In this document: piece by piece, positions 54,989 to 62,305 of the stretch
Layout: each line of letters starts with the position of its first letter
Numbering within the stretch: position 1 is the first letter of the stretch
IMG/VR virus record: IMGVR_UViG_3300027749_000051
Span: 61,155-125,154 of that record
DNA length: 64,000 nt
Source: a virus
Direction: 5' to 3' (one strand)
Notes under the pieces: model-generated
Database searches by the model: none
What the model was told of the DNA's origin: nothing
Seen by the model: only the letters and a program-made list of their open reading frames with translations
Position numbers and translations under genes: made by a program

Positions 54989-55366
54989 TTAAGAATACTT
55001 CTGACTATTTTTTGCCATTTCAATCAAACTTCTTAAACAAGATAATTCTGTATCTGTATGTGCTTCAGATTCTCTATTTATGGGGTAACTTTTTTGTCCT
55101 TTATCCACTGTTTTTGAGATAAAAAACCCACAAATCCCATTAGATTGTATCGAAATCTCCGAAAATATCCTGTATTTTTCCTTAAAAAATAAGAATGATT
55201 GTTGAAAAGTAGGAGCAAAAACCCCATTTTCTTCTAAAATAAGGGTATTTTCATCGTTTTTTAGTAGTCCTTGAGGGTCATAAACCGCCTCACAAGGGTC
55301 ATTAAAACCAAGATTTTTCAGGGAAATAGCCTCCTGATAGGGTATAAATTCGGTATTTTCGGTCAT
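54989..55366 (-). CDS. Hypothetical protein, 125 aa
   Basis: MTENTEFIPYQEAISLKNLG, DPCEAVYDPQGLLKNDENTL, PTFQQSFLFFKEKYRIFSEI. Resembles small hypothetical proteins found in Bacteroidota phages and prophages. Convergent with the array-family operon; last gene of the minus operon from 57112. Confidence 0.65.
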   Translation of the reverse strand: MTENTEFIPYQEAISLKNLGFNDPCEAVYDPQGLLKNDENTLILEENGVFAPTFQQSFLFFKEKYRIFSEISIQSNGICGFFISKTVDKGQKSYPINRESEAHTDTELSCLRSLIEMAKNSQKYS

Positions 55367-55372
55367 ATTTTA

Positions 55373-55537
55373 TTAATTATTTCGGTTCATACACTTAGCA
55401 AGCAATAGTTCAGAGTGAAGTTCTCTCATTCTAACATTAAGTCCTTCAATCTCTTCTTTCAGAGTTTCAATTTTCTTTTTTAAATCTTCATTTTCTTTAA
55501 TGAGATTTAACCATTCTTCAGTTCTCATATGATCCAT
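55373..55537 (-). CDS. Small coiled-coil protein, 54 aa
   Basis: MDHMRTEEWLNLIKENEDLK, KKIETLKEEIEGLNVRMREL: heptad-patterned helix. Starts 3 bp after the stop of the upstream gene. Too short to classify. Confidence 0.6.
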   Translation of the reverse strand: MDHMRTEEWLNLIKENEDLKKKIETLKEEIEGLNVRMRELHSELLLAKCMNRNN

Positions 55538-55540
55538 AAT

Positions 55541-55798
55541 TTAAATAGCGATTGTGGTGTGATTAAAATTCCAGATCCTTACAAGTCTATCATATTGTTC
55601 AGTTGGGATATATCCTTTTAATGGAGTCCAATTCATAACACAAGATGAATGGACAATGCCATGTTCAGTATCAAATATCCAATAGTTATCGTCTTCGTCC
55701 TCAAGAACACCAACAAGTCTGACAACTTCAAATAGATCCAGTACTAATGTGTCTTTATAAAATTTTAATTCTTTTTGTAATTCGTTAAGTGTTGCCAT
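55541..55798 (-). CDS. Hypothetical protein, 85 aa
   Basis: MATLNELQKELKFYKDTLVL, VVRLVGVLEDEDDNYWIFDT, GYIPTEQYDRLVRIWNFNHT. Beta-rich. Not recognised. Part of the minus operon. Confidence 0.6.
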   Translation of the reverse strand: MATLNELQKELKFYKDTLVLDLFEVVRLVGVLEDEDDNYWIFDTEHGIVHSSCVMNWTPLKGYIPTEQYDRLVRIWNFNHTTIAI

Positions 55799-55807
55799 AT
55801 TTGAAAT

Positions 55808-56176
55808 TTATTCTGTTACGGTGTGAGTAATATTAAATGTCGAACAATTATTTGTGTTATCGGAATAATCATAGAATCTATCTACAATACTTTTGATATT
55901 TTTTACTCCGACAGGATTTAAAGAATGAACATTAATTTTTGGAAGAGCAATTTTGTCATCCATAGATTTTTCAATTAACCATTTCGCGGCGTCATATCCT
56001 GTCATCTCTTTTGTATTGTTATTCGGTAGACCCAAGTCATGATCTAATGAGATAATGTCAATATTATTTAAACCAATCCTATTAACTAAATCAATTAATT
56101 TATCATAATCTTTAACAACAACCCAATCTTTTTTTGTTGGGATTCTGATATCGTCTAAATAAATCTTAACAGCCAT
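55808..56176 (-). CDS. Cyclic-phosphate processing receiver (cREC) domain protein
   Basis: 122 residues. MAVKIYLDDIRIPTKKDWVV, IDIISLDHDLGLPNNNTKEM, TGYDAAKWLIE and PKINVHSLNPVGVKNIKSIV match the cREC family, a receiver-like fold with D-D-R, LDHDLG and HSxNPxG motifs. By family description these domains are associated with RNA-repair contexts and cyclic phosphate ends; the reaction is not established. It may be relevant to the abnormal tRNAs at 13080-13292, a speculation. Lies in the minus operon with mgsA. Confidence 0.8.
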   Translation of the reverse strand: MAVKIYLDDIRIPTKKDWVVVKDYDKLIDLVNRIGLNNIDIISLDHDLGLPNNNTKEMTGYDAAKWLIEKSMDDKIALPKINVHSLNPVGVKNIKSIVDRFYDYSDNTNNCSTFNITHTVTE

Positions 56177-56177
56177 T

Positions 56178-56393
56178 TTAATTATCTAATTTAGTTTTAA
56201 GTTCGGGTAATTTAGGTAAGGGCATCCAATAGTAGGGAACAGTCCAATCTTTTTCTCCTTTAAATTTTCCGTTAAGTCGAATATAACTAACAGAAACAGT
56301 ATAGGTCATGGTCTTTAAATTTTTTGTTCCATAGATAACCAACACATTTTCTTTAATCTGTGGTAATTTTTCTTTAACACTAATCCATTCCAT
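56178..56393 (-). CDS. DUF551 protein
   Basis: 71 residues: MEWISVKEKLPQIKENVLVI, YGTK ... YYWMPLPKLPE. The W-I-S-V-x-E-x-L-P start and WMPLPxxPE end define DUF551, a small phage/prophage family of unknown function. Confidence 0.88.
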   Translation of the reverse strand: MEWISVKEKLPQIKENVLVIYGTKNLKTMTYTVSVSYIRLNGKFKGEKDWTVPYYWMPLPKLPELKTKLDN

Positions 56394-56420
56394 TACAATT
56401 AAATATTTTTCTTAACCAAA

Positions 56421-56864
56421 TTATCTTGTAAAATTACTATAACTTGGTGTTGTAGGTTTATATTCTGTCCCCCATAAATCAGAGGTAATCATAAGATCCG
56501 CAGAATGTCTATTACAAGCCACAGGGATATTATGAATTCGGCATTGTCTTAATAACATTTGGATATCCGCCTCATGTGGATTTGCTGACAGGTCATCAAT
56601 TAAGAAAACACATAAGTCAATCTTTCCCTCAACAACCATTGCAGCAATCTGTGCGTCTCCTCCCAAGGGTCCCGAATTCATCTTAATTACATGTGGAGTA
56701 TGACCCTTGAGATATAATGCATTTTCTACCAATCCTCCGGTGGTACCAGTGCATGCCAATTTATTTTCAACCAAAGTTGCTGCGTTATGTTTAACCCATT
56801 CAATCATATCTCCCTTTCTTGAATCGTGTGCAATCAATGATATGGTCTTATTTTTTATGTTCAT
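56421..56864 (-). CDS. mgsA: Methylglyoxal synthase
   Basis: 147 residues, normal length. ISLIAHDSRKGDMIEWVKHN, CTGTTGGLVENA, the catalytic-loop signature SGPLGGDAQIAAMVVEGKID, DLSANPHEADIQMLLRQCRI, IPVACNRHSADLMI. The enzyme converts dihydroxyacetone phosphate to methylglyoxal and phosphate, a glycolytic bypass that releases phosphate but makes a toxic aldehyde. I know of few phage genomes with mgsA. Phosphate release would fit the phosphate-uptake genes at 17915-20119. Within a minus operon whose promoter is host-type. Overlaps the next upstream gene by 4 bp. Confidence 0.95.
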   Translation of the reverse strand: MNIKNKTISLIAHDSRKGDMIEWVKHNAATLVENKLACTGTTGGLVENALYLKGHTPHVIKMNSGPLGGDAQIAAMVVEGKIDLCVFLIDDLSANPHEADIQMLLRQCRIHNIPVACNRHSADLMITSDLWGTEYKPTTPSYSNFTR

Positions 56865-57112
56865 AATAAATCTTTTATATAATTTTTATTTAACTTATTT
56901 AATTCTGTGTATGGTATTCTGGTAATTTTTATATTATTAGTGACGCAATAACGGTTTTTAAATATATCAATTTCTTGCACCCTTTTCAATTTTTTTTCTC
57001 CACCCCACCTTTTAACTGCAGTAAAATGTTGCTTTCCATCATACTCTATTACGCATTTTATATTATCAACCTCATCAAAAATAACAAAATCGAAAACTGG
57101 AGTGCCGCTCAT
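56861..57112 (-). CDS. Small endonuclease-like protein (PD-(D/E)XK, IEYDGKQHF)
   Basis: 83 residues. FDFVIFDEV, CVIEYDGKQHFTAVKRWGGE, RVQEIDIFKNRYCVTNNIKI, TRIPYTELN: the catalytic half of a phage-type Vsr/DUF2726-like nuclease (D ... ExDGxQHF ... D ... K). Most such proteins have an additional N-terminal DNA-binding zinc-ribbon region, missing here, so this may be a truncated copy. First gene after the promoter at 57137. Confidence 0.8.
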   Translation of the reverse strand: MSGTPVFDFVIFDEVDNIKCVIEYDGKQHFTAVKRWGGEKKLKRVQEIDIFKNRYCVTNNIKITRIPYTELNKLNKNYIKDLL

Positions 57113-57136
57113 TTCATTTTTTAAAATTTGTTTCTA

Positions 57137-57167
57137 CAAAGATAAGGATAATATCTTATAAAAACAA
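57137..57167 (-). promoter_or_regulatory. Bacteroidota-type promoter for the 57112-54989 operon
   Basis: Minus strand: TTG (57167-57165), 20 bp, TATCTTTG (57144-57137), followed by GTAGAAA and the first start 24 bp on. Confidence 0.85.
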
Positions 57168-57199
57168 ATAATGACGACAAGAAAAGTTTTGCGTCTTCA

Positions 57200-57207
57200 T
57201 ATTTATA
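57200..57207 (+). promoter_or_regulatory. Late motif TATTTATA upstream of 57211
   Basis: TATTTATA ending 3 bp before the start codon. Confidence 0.55.
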
Positions 57208-57210
57208 GAC

Positions 57211-57513
57211 ATGAAAATACTAATTAAAGAATCGTCAATTAATCAAATAATCGACCAAATCTTAGATGATGAATTTGGTAATTTAGAAATGGAACAGAGA
57301 GGGCCAAGAGTTTATTTCATTGGTAATGATGGAGATGAAAACTTTTTTATAAACTCCAATGGAGTTTTGGTTTTCCAAGATAAGTCCGTTTATAATAGAA
57401 TTAAAGATGTTTTTGGATTCAGACATGACGAAGTAAAGAGATCATTAGAAAATTACTTCAAAGAGAAATATGACATTGATATTCGTAATGTGACTTCCTT
57501 TTCTCCAGAATAA
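57211..57513 (+). CDS. Tagged hypothetical protein, 100 aa
   Basis: Tag MKILIKESSINQIIDQILDD E. Body: RVYFIGNDGDENFFINSNGV, VFQDKSVYNRIKDVFGFRHD, EVKRSLENYFKEKYDIDIRN; similar layout to 54249 (WRLIHTMSKLFSI / YNRIKDVFGFR then LSETLNLEI / LENYFKEKYDI). Function unknown. Confidence 0.7.
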   Translation: MKILIKESSINQIIDQILDDEFGNLEMEQRGPRVYFIGNDGDENFFINSNGVLVFQDKSVYNRIKDVFGFRHDEVKRSLENYFKEKYDIDIRNVTSFSPE

Positions 57514-57560
57514 CTTATATTAGAGAGGAAATCATTTACTATAAACTTAAAAAAAAACAG

Positions 57561-58280
57561 ATGGCGGATAACGAATCAGTAAAACATAAAGAGTTGACAG
57601 AAAATATTAAGAACTCTAAACAATCACAAAATAAAGCACCAATCAAATTTCAACTACAATTAAACGAAGAACAAAAACAAGCAAAAGAAAAGATTATAAA
57701 TAATGCAATTACCATCCTAAGTGGTAAAGCGGGTTCAGGAAAAACATTGGTCGCCTGTCAGGCGGCATTAGATTTTTTATTCAAAAAACAAGTTAATAAT
57801 ATCATCATTACAAGACCAACGGTAAGCAAAGAAGAAATCGGATTCCTACCTGGTGACCTAAGAGAAAAGATGGAGCCGTGGATGCAACCAATCTATTCAA
57901 ATTTCTATCAGTTATATAATAAAGAAAAGATAGATGCAATTATCTCCAATGGATCTATTGAAATCGTCCCATTAGCATTTATGCGTGGTAGAACATTCTT
58001 AGATAGTTTTATTATTGTAGATGAGGCACAGAACTGCACACACGACCAAATGGAAATGATCACATCTCGATTAGGTATAAGAAGTAAAATGGTGGTATGT
58101 GGAGACACACATCAAGTCGATCTAAAATACAAAGGTGACAGTGGATTTAAGTTTTTACTTTCGGCGGCAAGACGAGTTAAGGATATGGAATCTATGACAT
58201 TACTACAGAATCATAGACACGCAGTGGTTGATGCATTATTAGACGAATACGAAAACTTTAAGGAACAAAACAAATCGTAA
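57561..58280 (+). CDS. phoH: PhoH-like ATPase
   Basis: 239 residues. ITILSGKAGSGKTLVACQAA (Walker A), NNIIITRPTVSKEEIGFLPG, DLREKMEPWMQPIYSNFYQL, PLAFMRGRTFLDSFIIVDEA QN (Walker B), VCGDTHQVDLKYKGDSGFKF. PhoH-like ATPases are among the most common phage accessory genes; the fold is that of superfamily 1 helicases. An N-terminal basic segment (1-35) precedes the domain. Often linked to phosphate starvation, but the family function in phages is unsettled. Confidence 0.95.
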   Translation: MADNESVKHKELTENIKNSKQSQNKAPIKFQLQLNEEQKQAKEKIINNAITILSGKAGSGKTLVACQAALDFLFKKQVNNIIITRPTVSKEEIGFLPGDLREKMEPWMQPIYSNFYQLYNKEKIDAIISNGSIEIVPLAFMRGRTFLDSFIIVDEAQNCTHDQMEMITSRLGIRSKMVVCGDTHQVDLKYKGDSGFKFLLSAARRVKDMESMTLLQNHRHAVVDALLDEYENFKEQNKS

Positions 58281-58384
58281 ATGAAGAAATAGGACTTATC
58301 GGGGATGTTGCTTTATTCCATACACATAATATGGATTACTGGATATATATAGTATATTAGATTAAATAAAGATCTTTCACTATG

Positions 58385-58690
58385 ATGACACCAGAAGATA
58401 AAGATTTTGATAAAATCGTTACAGAGTTATTTAACTCATTGGGTAACGAAATTATTGAGGAAAAAACAGGATCCGATAAGTTTAACTTCGTTGTTAAAAC
58501 AATAAACGGAGAAAATCAAGGATGGACATGGATTATTCAAGTCCATTCAGATAGACCTCTGCCAAAAAATTTAAAGTCCACAGACATTGCCTCAATACAA
58601 TCTAAAATTAAAGGTATTCTTAATAAAGCAGGCTACGAGTGGGGCACTGATACTATTGTTAAGTTTATGAATGTTCTGAAGAACAAATAG
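58385..58690 (+). CDS. Hypothetical protein, 101-102 aa
   Basis: MTPEDKDFDKIVTELFNSLG, GNEIIEEKTGSDKFNFVVKT, then NGENQGWTWIIQVHSDRPLP. Alpha/beta, not recognised. ATGATG offers starts at 58382 and 58385. No convincing gene in 58281-58381. Confidence 0.6.
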   Translation: MTPEDKDFDKIVTELFNSLGNEIIEEKTGSDKFNFVVKTINGENQGWTWIIQVHSDRPLPKNLKSTDIASIQSKIKGILNKAGYEWGTDTIVKFMNVLKNK

Positions 58691-58691
58691 A

Positions 58692-58699
58692 TATTTATT
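58692..58699 (+). promoter_or_regulatory. Late motif TATTTATT upstream of 58703
   Basis: TATTTATT ending 3 bp before the start codon. Confidence 0.45.
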
Positions 58700-58702
58700 A
58701 TT

Positions 58703-58894
58703 ATGGAAGGATACGATAGAGATAGATTATACCCAAAGGAATTCGTGATTCGAGAATTGAGAATTGGTCCTAAACATTTAAGGAAATACATTGATAATTT
58801 ACCCGAGATACCTTGTAGAAATAGTGATGGAAAAGAAACTACTTGTACAAGGATTCCTGAAGTAATTTATGTATATTTAACAGGAAGATATTAA
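58703..58894 (+). CDS. Small basic protein, 63 aa
   Basis: MEGYDRDRLYPKEFVIRELR, PKHLRKYIDNLPEIPC, a compact charged domain, ending VYLTGRY. Looks like a KTSC/helix-hairpin-sized adaptor; not recognised. 2 bp before the tagged lysin. Confidence 0.6.
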   Translation: MEGYDRDRLYPKEFVIRELRIGPKHLRKYIDNLPEIPCRNSDGKETTCTRIPEVIYVYLTGRY

Positions 58895-58896
58895 TT

Positions 58897-59580
58897 ATGA
58901 AAAAGAAATTTATAGTAAGACTAACAGAGCAAGATTTAGTTAGTTTAATTCGTAAACAACTAACTGGTGATGATAGTGATGTGGACGACACTAATGTAGA
59001 TGATGGTAGTGGAGAGACAGATGTCGATATTAAAAACGCAATATCTTCAGATGGGTCATCAAGTAAACTTGATTTGAAAACAGATGAAGGATATAAGGCA
59101 TATGAAACGATCGCCGATAAATTTATTAGTAGTAGGTCATCGAATCTATTAGGAATTACCGGATCTATGTTAGCAGATGCTGCAAAAAACACATTTAGTA
59201 AATATGGTAGTTATGTTCCTCCAGAGTTAGCCTTAGCTCAATTAGCAATGGAAGGCGGATTTTCAAGTAATGCCGACGCAAAACCAATACGAACCAAAAA
59301 TCCATTTAATGTTGGTAATGTTGATAAGGGTAGTACAATTGAACATAGTTCTGTTCAAGATGGTATACAATCCTATTATGATTTAATGGGTAAGAATTAT
59401 TTATCGGGAGGAAAAACCGCGTCTGATCTATTATCTAACTTTGTAAATAAGAGTGGTAATAGATACGCAACTAATCCTAACTATGAAAGTTCATTAAAAC
59501 AAATTGCAGGACAGGCGCAAAGAATGTCGGAACCTGTTTACGCCTCCTTAGGAATTAAATCAGATGAGAACATCGCTTAA
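58897..59580 (+). CDS. Tagged glucosaminidase-like peptidoglycan hydrolase
   Basis: 227 residues. Tag MKKKFIVRLTEQDLVSLIRK QL. Acidic linker (GDDSDVDDTNVDDGSGETDV). From about 75: YGSYVPPELALAQLAMEGGF SSNADAKPIRTKNPFNVGNV, SSVQDGIQSYYDLMGKNYLS, matching the N-acetylglucosaminidase/FlgJ-type lysozyme fold with catalytic Glu in LAMEGGF. It would cut the glycan strands of peptidoglycan. A tag and an acidic linker suggest it travels in the virion and acts at entry, not at lysis. Late motif lies before 58703. Confidence 0.85.
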   Translation: MKKKFIVRLTEQDLVSLIRKQLTGDDSDVDDTNVDDGSGETDVDIKNAISSDGSSSKLDLKTDEGYKAYETIADKFISSRSSNLLGITGSMLADAAKNTFSKYGSYVPPELALAQLAMEGGFSSNADAKPIRTKNPFNVGNVDKGSTIEHSSVQDGIQSYYDLMGKNYLSGGKTASDLLSNFVNKSGNRYATNPNYESSLKQIAGQAQRMSEPVYASLGIKSDENIA

Positions 59581-59594
59581 TTTTTTTTGAAAAA

Positions 59595-59753
59595 ATGAAA
59601 ATTACGTTTTATTCTATGGGATTTAGTATTAGTTCATTCTTTCTTAATATTTGTATAAAAAATAATAAGTGGAAAATGGCGGAGAAAATAGTTCAATTTA
59701 GGAAATTTCATTTGGCTAAGCCGATGAGAAAAACTCTTAAGTTAGTTGATTAA
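59595..59753 (+). CDS. Small basic protein, 52 aa (uncertain)
   Basis: MKITFYSMGFSISSFFLNIC then KWKMAEKIVQFRKFHLAKPM, RKTLKLVD. A start at 59676 (MAEKIVQFRK) is equally plausible. Basic tail. Fills the gap between the lysin and 59772. Confidence 0.45.
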   Translation: MKITFYSMGFSISSFFLNICIKNNKWKMAEKIVQFRKFHLAKPMRKTLKLVD

Positions 59754-59771
59754 CATTTATAAAAAAAATAT

Positions 59772-60041
59772 ATGGCAAAGATATTATTAAAAGAGTCTGA
59801 ATTGATAAAGTTGATTGAAACCGCAATGGATTTGGATATCTATAATCAGCCAATGACAACAGCAGCAGATAACGGAAATATGGATATTGAGGATGCTGTG
59901 GAAGATATTATATCCAAAATGGAAGAATTGTTATCCATGTTAAAGGGAGGTAAACAAATTCATAGCGAATTAAAGTCTCGAATATATAAACATTTAGACG
60001 GAATTAATAATGTATTTTCAAATATTAAATACGGAGATTGA
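59772..60041 (+). CDS. Tagged helical protein, 89 aa
   Basis: Tag MAKILLKESELIKLIETAMD, body DNGNMDIEDAVEDIISKMEE, LLSMLKGGKQIHSELKSRIY, KHLDGINNVFSNIK: all-helical. Short virion-type protein of unknown role. Confidence 0.65.
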   Translation: MAKILLKESELIKLIETAMDLDIYNQPMTTAADNGNMDIEDAVEDIISKMEELLSMLKGGKQIHSELKSRIYKHLDGINNVFSNIKYGD

Positions 60042-60083
60042 TTTACTCTTAATAATTTTAACATAAATTAAAAGAAAAACACT

Positions 60084-60278
60084 ATGGCAACATTTAGCAA
60101 CGAGGAAAAAGCAAAATTATATAATGACCTGCTTTTTAAGTATCAAAAAATTTCTGAGCAAGTAAGACAGATTAAAGCGAAAAATTTTGAAGTTTCACTT
60201 GAGGACCAAAAACAAATCAATCTACTTGAGTCGCAAATGAAAAGAATATTTAGCGACACACAAAGACTTTATTCGTAA
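60084..60278 (+). CDS. Small coiled-coil protein, 64 aa
   Basis: MATFSNEEKAKLYNDLLFKY, QKISEQVRQIKAKNFEVSLE, DQKQINLLESQMKRIFSDT. Helical heptads. Resembles small phage proteins of unknown function. Followed by a terminator. Confidence 0.6.
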   Translation: MATFSNEEKAKLYNDLLFKYQKISEQVRQIKAKNFEVSLEDQKQINLLESQMKRIFSDTQRLYS

Positions 60279-60301
60279 AGTTTAAAAGAGATTAAAAAAT
60301 T

Positions 60302-60336
60302 AAAAACCCCCCTTACAATGTGAGGGGGTTTTTATT
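60302..60336. terminator. Bidirectional terminator
   Basis: AAACCCCC / GGGGGTTT stem with T-tract, between convergent genes 60084 and 60337. Confidence 0.8.
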
Positions 60337-61002
60337 TTACTTGAATTTAAATCCTGTTAGTTTTGTGACATCTGCCACAGAAACCTTGTGAGCCACCAAA
60401 CCAACTTGTTTTTCATCTTTGTTATCAAAGATGTAAGCCTGATACTCTTTTGTTTTCACGATGTAAATGACTTTCCAACACTTTGAAGGGATTGAAGTTG
60501 TTCCGAATTTTTCGTCAACGCCAACTGATCCAGCCCAAACATGAACTGAATCATTGTCTAATGCGAGTTGTCTTTCCAATGTTTCCAATGTTTTCCAATC
60601 CCCAGCGTTTAATGCATGGTATTGAGGCGTCATATTAGAGAAATAAAAACATTCTGTTAATACACCAGCTCCATTACATTCATTACTTGCGGCAGGACTC
60701 ATATGTCCTCTGTCAAACCCTTTAAGACCTTTGTCTTTATGGGTTTTATTTGCCAAGTCATAGTCTGCCTGAAGTTTTGTTTCAGACACTAATTGTGGGT
60801 CTGGTTGAAATTGGTCTTTCCTTGGTAATGGATTTGGACAACCATCTTTCGCCTTTGTTTCCCACCACTCCACCAAAACAGGGTAATGTTTTGATTTACT
60901 GAAAACAGTAACATAATTTGCATGTTTAATTCTAATTGTGTCTTGAGAATAAGACACTACACTTAAAAGTGTTAAGCCTAAAATGAGTAATAATTTTTTC
61001 AT
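60337..61002 (-). CDS. Secreted DNA/RNA non-specific endonuclease
   Basis: About 221 residues from the Met at 61002. Signal peptide MKKLLLILGLTLLSVVSYSQ. The betabetaalpha-Me core: FDRGHMSPAASNECNGAGVL with DRGH (catalytic His), FYFSNMTPQYHALNAGDWKT (metal-binding Asn), VWAGSVG, PSKCWKVIYIV. Same family as NucA/Endonuclease G. It would degrade nucleic acid in the periplasm or outside, for example extracellular DNA or competing phage genomes. It is divergent from the second sulfotransferase gene. Confidence 0.92.
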   Translation of the reverse strand: MKKLLLILGLTLLSVVSYSQDTIRIKHANYVTVFSKSKHYPVLVEWWETKAKDGCPNPLPRKDQFQPDPQLVSETKLQADYDLANKTHKDKGLKGFDRGHMSPAASNECNGAGVLTECFYFSNMTPQYHALNAGDWKTLETLERQLALDNDSVHVWAGSVGVDEKFGTTSIPSKCWKVIYIVKTKEYQAYIFDNKDEKQVGLVAHKVSVADVTKLTGFKFK

Positions 61003-61038
61003 ATTGATAAATACCACTTATGTCTTTATTATTACCTT

Positions 61039-61764
61039 ATGAACATTTCTCATGAACATAAAATAATATGGTGGGCTCCTGAAAGATGTGCAACAAAGGC
61101 CACCGCACACATTCTTACTCATTTTGGATTTAAATTTTATTATAACGACGATGAGGAGGAAAAAAATCCTTTAGGTGACATTTATCAATCGCACAATATT
61201 GACATACCGGAGAAATACAAAGATTACCAAATTATTTGTAATATCAGGAACCCATATAGTAGAGTATTAGGTCTTTATACCGCATTTACCAATGTTGGGA
61301 GAAGTTTGGTATATTCCAAAGATAGACATACCTTCTTTATGGAACGATATGAACAATTTTTACGAGAGCTTTTTTTATTTAAGACAATAAAAAAAAGATT
61401 TGGATTTGATGAGAAGGAAGAAAAAGTGTTTCTAAAAGATTACATATCAAAATATAATTTTGAAGAAAGAATCCCCGACATTTTTATTAGAATGGAAAAT
61501 ATGGAAGAAGATCTGGGTAAATTACCATTTATTCGTGAAAGTGAATTATGGAAATCAGGATATATCCACGATTATATATTAAAAAACCCACATATTAACA
61601 ATAAACCATATAAGTTTAATACCATCTATACCACAGAATCTGCTAACCGAGTATTTAATTATTATAAGAAACACTTTTTTCTTTGTGGATACGACCCATT
61701 TTCTTTTACAAATAAGGATCTAACAAATGATGAAAAGATGAATTTTTTACATGTAGTATTATAA
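61039..61764 (+). CDS. Sulfotransferase-like protein, second copy
   Basis: 241 residues. KIIWWAPERCATKATAHILT (PAPS loop), YQIICNIRNPYSRVLGLYTA (3'-phosphate segment), FIRMENMEEDLGKLPFIRE. Clearly paralogous to 11122 (WWGPERTGSRT / WWAPERCATKA; ARNPYARTLSIF / IRNPYSRVLGLY) but diverged and longer. Would use PAPS, potentially from the APS kinase at 3631. Target unknown. Confidence 0.75.
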   Translation: MNISHEHKIIWWAPERCATKATAHILTHFGFKFYYNDDEEEKNPLGDIYQSHNIDIPEKYKDYQIICNIRNPYSRVLGLYTAFTNVGRSLVYSKDRHTFFMERYEQFLRELFLFKTIKKRFGFDEKEEKVFLKDYISKYNFEERIPDIFIRMENMEEDLGKLPFIRESELWKSGYIHDYILKNPHINNKPYKFNTIYTTESANRVFNYYKKHFFLCGYDPFSFTNKDLTNDEKMNFLHVVL

Positions 61765-61773
61765 TTATTAATA

Positions 61774-61781
61774 TATTTATT
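61774..61781 (+). promoter_or_regulatory. Late motif TATTTATT upstream of 61785
   Basis: TATTTATT ending 3 bp before the start codon. Confidence 0.45.
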
Positions 61782-61784
61782 AGT

Positions 61785-62285
61785 ATGAACAAAAGATTTG
61801 AACTTACAGAATCGGACAGAAATACAATTAAGAAATTGTATTTAACCGAGCAACCACAAAAGCCTCAAGACGATAGAAAATTTTGTCATGGAGGAAACAC
61901 CAAGACTTTAGATGAGATTATGGGCGACGATGAATCCGAAGATTATATCGATGGGGTTCAGATACGGAAAAATGGTGTTAAAGGTTTAGTTGACAAACTT
62001 GAACTTTTAAAAACAATAAGACTTCATCCCAAGATTTCTGACGGAGGAGAACATTTGGCACATAATATAATGAGTCATCTTAAAGAATTCAGACCTTACA
62101 ACTACTTTGATGAAACAAAGAGTGAATGTAATAATGCCATGGATAAAATTATCGAACTCTATAAAGAGAATGATCATGGTGAAGAGTTGGTTAAAGATAT
62201 TGAAAAAGTTTATGCTCTTCAGAATGTATCAAATAGAGCTAAGGAATTTTTAAAGCATGGATTGGGAATGATTAAAGGACATTAA
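61785..62285 (+). CDS. Tagged hypothetical protein, 166 aa
   Basis: Tag MNKRFELTESDRNTIKKLYL TEQ. Body: ETKSECNNAMDKIIELYKEN, HGEELVKDIEKVYALQNVSN, helical. Not recognised. A terminator follows. Confidence 0.7.
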   Translation: MNKRFELTESDRNTIKKLYLTEQPQKPQDDRKFCHGGNTKTLDEIMGDDESEDYIDGVQIRKNGVKGLVDKLELLKTIRLHPKISDGGEHLAHNIMSHLKEFRPYNYFDETKSECNNAMDKIIELYKENDHGEELVKDIEKVYALQNVSNRAKEFLKHGLGMIKGH

Positions 62286-62305
62286 TCTTTAAAAAAATGA
62301 GATTT

